DNA from: Microbacteriaceae bacterium | GTDB lineage: Bacteria; Actinomycetota; Actinomycetes; Actinomycetales; Microbacteriaceae | Length of the DNA: 8,727 nucleotides | NCBI GenBank assembly: GCA_012719255.1 | Contig: JAAYAS010000010.1 | Location: 1 to 8,727 of the forward strand | Reading direction: 5' to 3' | Shown: positions 7,174 to 8,727 of the stretch, one piece after another | Numbering within the stretch: the first letter of the stretch is position 1 | Layout: each line of letters begins with the position of its first letter | Translations under genes and position numbers: made by a program | The notes under the pieces: model-generated | What the model was told of the DNA's origin: nothing | Databases searched by the model: none | What the model saw: only the letters and a program-made list of their open reading frames with translations

Positions 7174-8024
7174 CGGCCCGCCCGGCCCTCGCCGGCCGAT
7201 CGGCCATCGCGACCCGAGCGACCCGCCCGGCCCTCGCGACCCTCGGCCGCCGATCGCCCCTCGCGTCCCTCGGGCCACTCGCCGCCCTCTGCCGCGCGCC
7301 GCCGCAGCGACTCGACCACGAGGCTGTCGTCGGGCAGCAGGTACGCGACGCGGCGTCGGGCGCCGCCCGGGTGCTCGACCACGAGAGCTCGACCGGGCGG
7401 CACGACGAAGTCGTCGGTCATCGCGAGCGGCGGCGTCGACTCGCCGGCCTCCTCGAGCATCCACGCCACCCGCGAGCTCGTCGGCCGGCCGGCCTCGTCG
7501 CGCACCTCGCGCAGCGGCATCGACGCATCGAGATGGAGGGTCGCGCGGCCGCCGCGGTCGGCGATGAACGCCGTGGAGCCCGTGCGCCGCGCGTGGACGT
7601 CGCGTCCGGTGGGGAGCGGGACGCCGCGGTTCCACGGCAGCCACCGGCGGAGCAGCAGCAGCGTCGTGGCGATCGCGAAGAGCGCGCCGATGCCGAGCAT
7701 GATGAGGCCGGCGGTCGTGTCGCCGCCGTCGAGGATCCGCCGCGAGCCGTCCCAGAGCAGCCCGACCGTCACGGCGGTGAGCGCGAGGCCGAGGACGCCG
7801 AAGGCGGCCCGTGCGGGGATGCGCGCGAACCGCTCGGGCACCCAGCCCGAGAGCACGAACAGCCAGCCGCCGGCGAACGCGAGGCCGAGGCCGAGCAGCA
7901 GCACCCGCATCGAGACAGGCTGCTCCGCCGTCTCGCCGACGAACGCCATCGACAGCGCGGCCGCGGCGATGATCGGCCCGGTGAGGAGGACGACGAACCC
8001 TCGGCAGCTGCGCGGATCGTTCAT
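7170..8024 (-). CDS. Four-helix membrane protein with cytoplasmic-type domain, unknown function
   Basis: A 284-residue protein starting MNDPRSCRGF. Four predicted membrane helices lie at about 9-29, 40-62, 72-91 and 104-125, then RRWLPW and a soluble domain at about 148-250 (LHLDASMPLREVRDEAGRP, SSRVAWMLEEAGES, VVPPGRALVVEHPGG, RRVAYLLPDDSLVV). The final 30 residues are a Gly/Arg/Glu-rich tail (EGREGRAGRSGRDGR) with a 15-residue internal repeat. The number of helices and the soluble domain match the downstream gene, so the two are a tandem duplication, coupled by an ATGA overlap. TACGCT lies 6 nt before the ATG with no Shine-Dalgarno, implying a leaderless transcript. A dyad at 8051-8080 overlaps the -35 position. 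I do not recognise the family and see no enzyme motif. Confidence 0.82.
   Translation of the reverse strand: MNDPRSCRGFVVLLTGPIIAAAALSMAFVGETAEQPVSMRVLLLGLGLAFAGGWLFVLSGWVPERFARIPARAAFGVLGLALTAVTVGLLWDGSRRILDGGDTTAGLIMLGIGALFAIATTLLLLRRWLPWNRGVPLPTGRDVHARRTGSTAFIADRGGRATLHLDASMPLREVRDEAGRPTSSRVAWMLEEAGESTPPLAMTDDFVVPPGRALVVEHPGGARRRVAYLLPDDSLVVESLRRRAAEGGEWPEGREGRSAAEGREGRAGRSGRDGRSAGEGRAGR
7177..7237. repeat. 45-bp-spaced direct repeat in the tail of the membrane-protein gene
   Basis: The 16-mer cccgcccggccctcgc occurs at 7177-7192 and 7222-7237. On the minus strand both copies encode EGRAGR, 15 residues apart, in the disordered C-terminal tail. Confidence 0.6.
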
Positions 8025-8030
8025 CCGCAC

Positions 8031-8036
8031 AGCGTA
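8031..8036 (-). promoter_or_regulatory. Candidate leaderless promoter of the membrane-protein operon (TACGCT)
   Basis: On the minus strand TACGCT is followed by 6 nt and then ATG 8024. The same hexamer and spacing precede maf on the other strand. Confidence 0.55.
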
Positions 8037-8050
8037 ACGGCGCCGCCCCC

Positions 8051-8080
8051 GACCGGTACTTGCAACGGCAACTACCGGTC
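8051..8080. promoter_or_regulatory. 30-bp dyad, candidate operator over the membrane-protein promoter
   Basis: Arms gaccggtacttgc (8051-8063) and gcaactaccggtc (8068-8080) are inverted copies with a single mismatch, separated by aacg. The dyad spans about -27 to -56 relative to the predicted leaderless start at 8024 and so covers the -35 region. The inner TTGC-N4-GCAA resembles operators of small dimeric winged-helix regulators such as the MarR family; that link is an inference. It is about 115 bp from the maf start. Confidence 0.65.
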
Positions 8081-8131
8081 GAATCAGGGGGGGGATCGCT
8101 CGCGGCCGGCCGCGGCCGGCGCCGCGCACCG

Positions 8132-8153
8132 GGGAGTCGCGAGCACGACTCCC
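8132..8153. promoter_or_regulatory. Hairpin just upstream of the maf promoter
   Basis: gggagtcg (8132-8139) and cgactccc (8146-8153) are perfect inverted copies around cgagca. The pairing extends outward as accgg/ccggt with one bulged G (8128-8157). It ends just before the -35 position of the maf promoter. It could be an operator or a terminator-like hairpin; no T-run follows. Confidence 0.45.
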
Positions 8154-8182
8154 GGTCGGAGAAGGCGGCGCGACCGCGCGAC

Positions 8183-8188
8183 TACGCT
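8183..8188 (+). promoter_or_regulatory. Candidate leaderless promoter of maf (TACGCT)
   Basis: TACGCT ends 6 nt before ATG 8195, and no Shine-Dalgarno sequence precedes the ATG. No clear -35 is visible. Confidence 0.55.
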
Positions 8189-8194
8189 GGCCCC

Positions 8195-8727
8195 ATGCGC
8201 CTCGTGCTCGCCTCGACCTCGCCCGCCCGCCTCGCCGTGCTCCGCGGCGCCGGCATCGAACCGATCGTGCGCCCGAGCGACGTCGACGAGGATGCGGTGC
8301 TCGCCGCGGCCGGTCCGCTCTCGCCGGCCGAGACGGTGCTCGCGCTCGCCCGGGCGAAGGCCCTCGCGGTCGCCGACTCGGGCGAGCCGCACGACGCGCT
8401 CGTGCTCGGCGGCGACTCGATGTTCGAGCTCGACGGCGCGATCCACGGCAAGCCCGGCACGCCCGAGCGCGCCCGCGACCGCTGGCACGCGCAGCGCGGC
8501 CGCACCGGCACGCTCTGGTCGGGGCACTGGCTCGTCGACCGCCGCGCCGGCCACGACGGCGGCGAGGGCGTCGGCGCGGTGAAGTCGGCCGAGGTGACGT
8601 TCGTCGACGACCTCGGCGACGACGAGATCGACGCCTACATCGCGTCGGGAGAGCCGCTGCAGGTCGCGGGCGCGTTCACGATCGACTCGCTCGGCGGCGC
8701 GTTCATCGAGCGCATCGACGGCGACCC
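8195..8727 (+). CDS. maf: Maf family nucleotide pyrophosphatase (3' end cut by window edge)
   Basis: 177 codons are present, and the gene runs off the right edge close to its natural end. Maf proteins are cytoplasmic house-cleaning enzymes that hydrolyse non-canonical or modified nucleoside triphosphates to monophosphate and pyrophosphate. The signature is visible: MRLVLASTSPARLAVLRGAG (N-terminal LASxSPxR loop), GGDSMFELDG with the catalytic-site Asp, a KPGTPERARD segment, the DDEIDAYIASGEPLQVAGAF segment, and the closing FTIDSLGGAFIERIDGD. Only about a dozen residues should be missing. The TACGCT box 6 nt upstream supports the ATG. In mycobacteria maf directly follows accD5-accE5; here it is about 4.7 kb away. 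Confidence 0.93.
   Translation, partial: MRLVLASTSPARLAVLRGAGIEPIVRPSDVDEDAVLAAAGPLSPAETVLALARAKALAVADSGEPHDALVLGGDSMFELDGAIHGKPGTPERARDRWHAQRGRTGTLWSGHWLVDRRAGHDGGEGVGAVKSAEVTFVDDLGDDEIDAYIASGEPLQVAGAFTIDSLGGAFIERIDGD

Noticed and set aside
5018..7207. A 2.2-kb minus-strand gene covering the thioesterase region
   Set aside because: Only the part from about 6600 to 6180 looks coding (paralogue domain); the rest is antisense to a clear thioesterase gene or overlaps the membrane part of its neighbour.

Overview
The window comes from a very GC-rich actinomycete. Three things suggest Microbacteriaceae or a close relative. First, an acyl-CoA carboxylase beta subunit is followed by the small actinobacterial epsilon subunit. 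Second, G or C fills nearly every third codon position. Third, several genes appear to be leaderless (a TANNNT box 6-7 nt before the start codon). The family assignment is an inference.

Layout. At 1-443 (-) is the 5' part of a gene that runs off the left edge; its product is Gly/Ala-rich with 10-residue repeats. It overlaps by ATGA the end of birA, a biotin-protein ligase (443-1348, -). Across a 233-bp divergent intergenic region is the carboxylase beta-subunit gene (1582-3189, +), coupled by GTGA to the epsilon-subunit gene (3186-3458, +). A convergent, TRAM-domain RNA methyltransferase lacking Fe-S cysteines follows (3534-4844, -). The 491-bp gap 4845-5335 carries two adjacent tandem arrays with the same 19-bp period. 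Next is a double-hotdog thioesterase (5336-6115, +). Converging on it is a two-gene operon of paralogous four-helix membrane proteins (8024-7170 and 7173-6148, -). The second of these shows a segment read in another frame. A divergent region with a strong dyad then leads to maf, cut by the right edge (8195-8727, +).

How it fits together. birA and the carboxylase genes form a metabolic module: BirA biotinylates the carrier domain of the alpha subunit (not in the window), and the beta and epsilon subunits complete the acyl-CoA carboxylase that feeds lipid synthesis or propionyl-CoA use. In mycobacteria the order is birA / accD5-accE5-maf, so the roughly 4.7 kb between accE and maf here looks like inserted or lineage-specific material. 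The thioesterase may act on related acyl-CoAs, but nothing in the sequence shows this.

The parts least explained by known families are the 19-bp arrays, the tandem pair of unrecognised membrane proteins with an operator-like dyad over their promoter, and the apparent double frameshift in the second of them.
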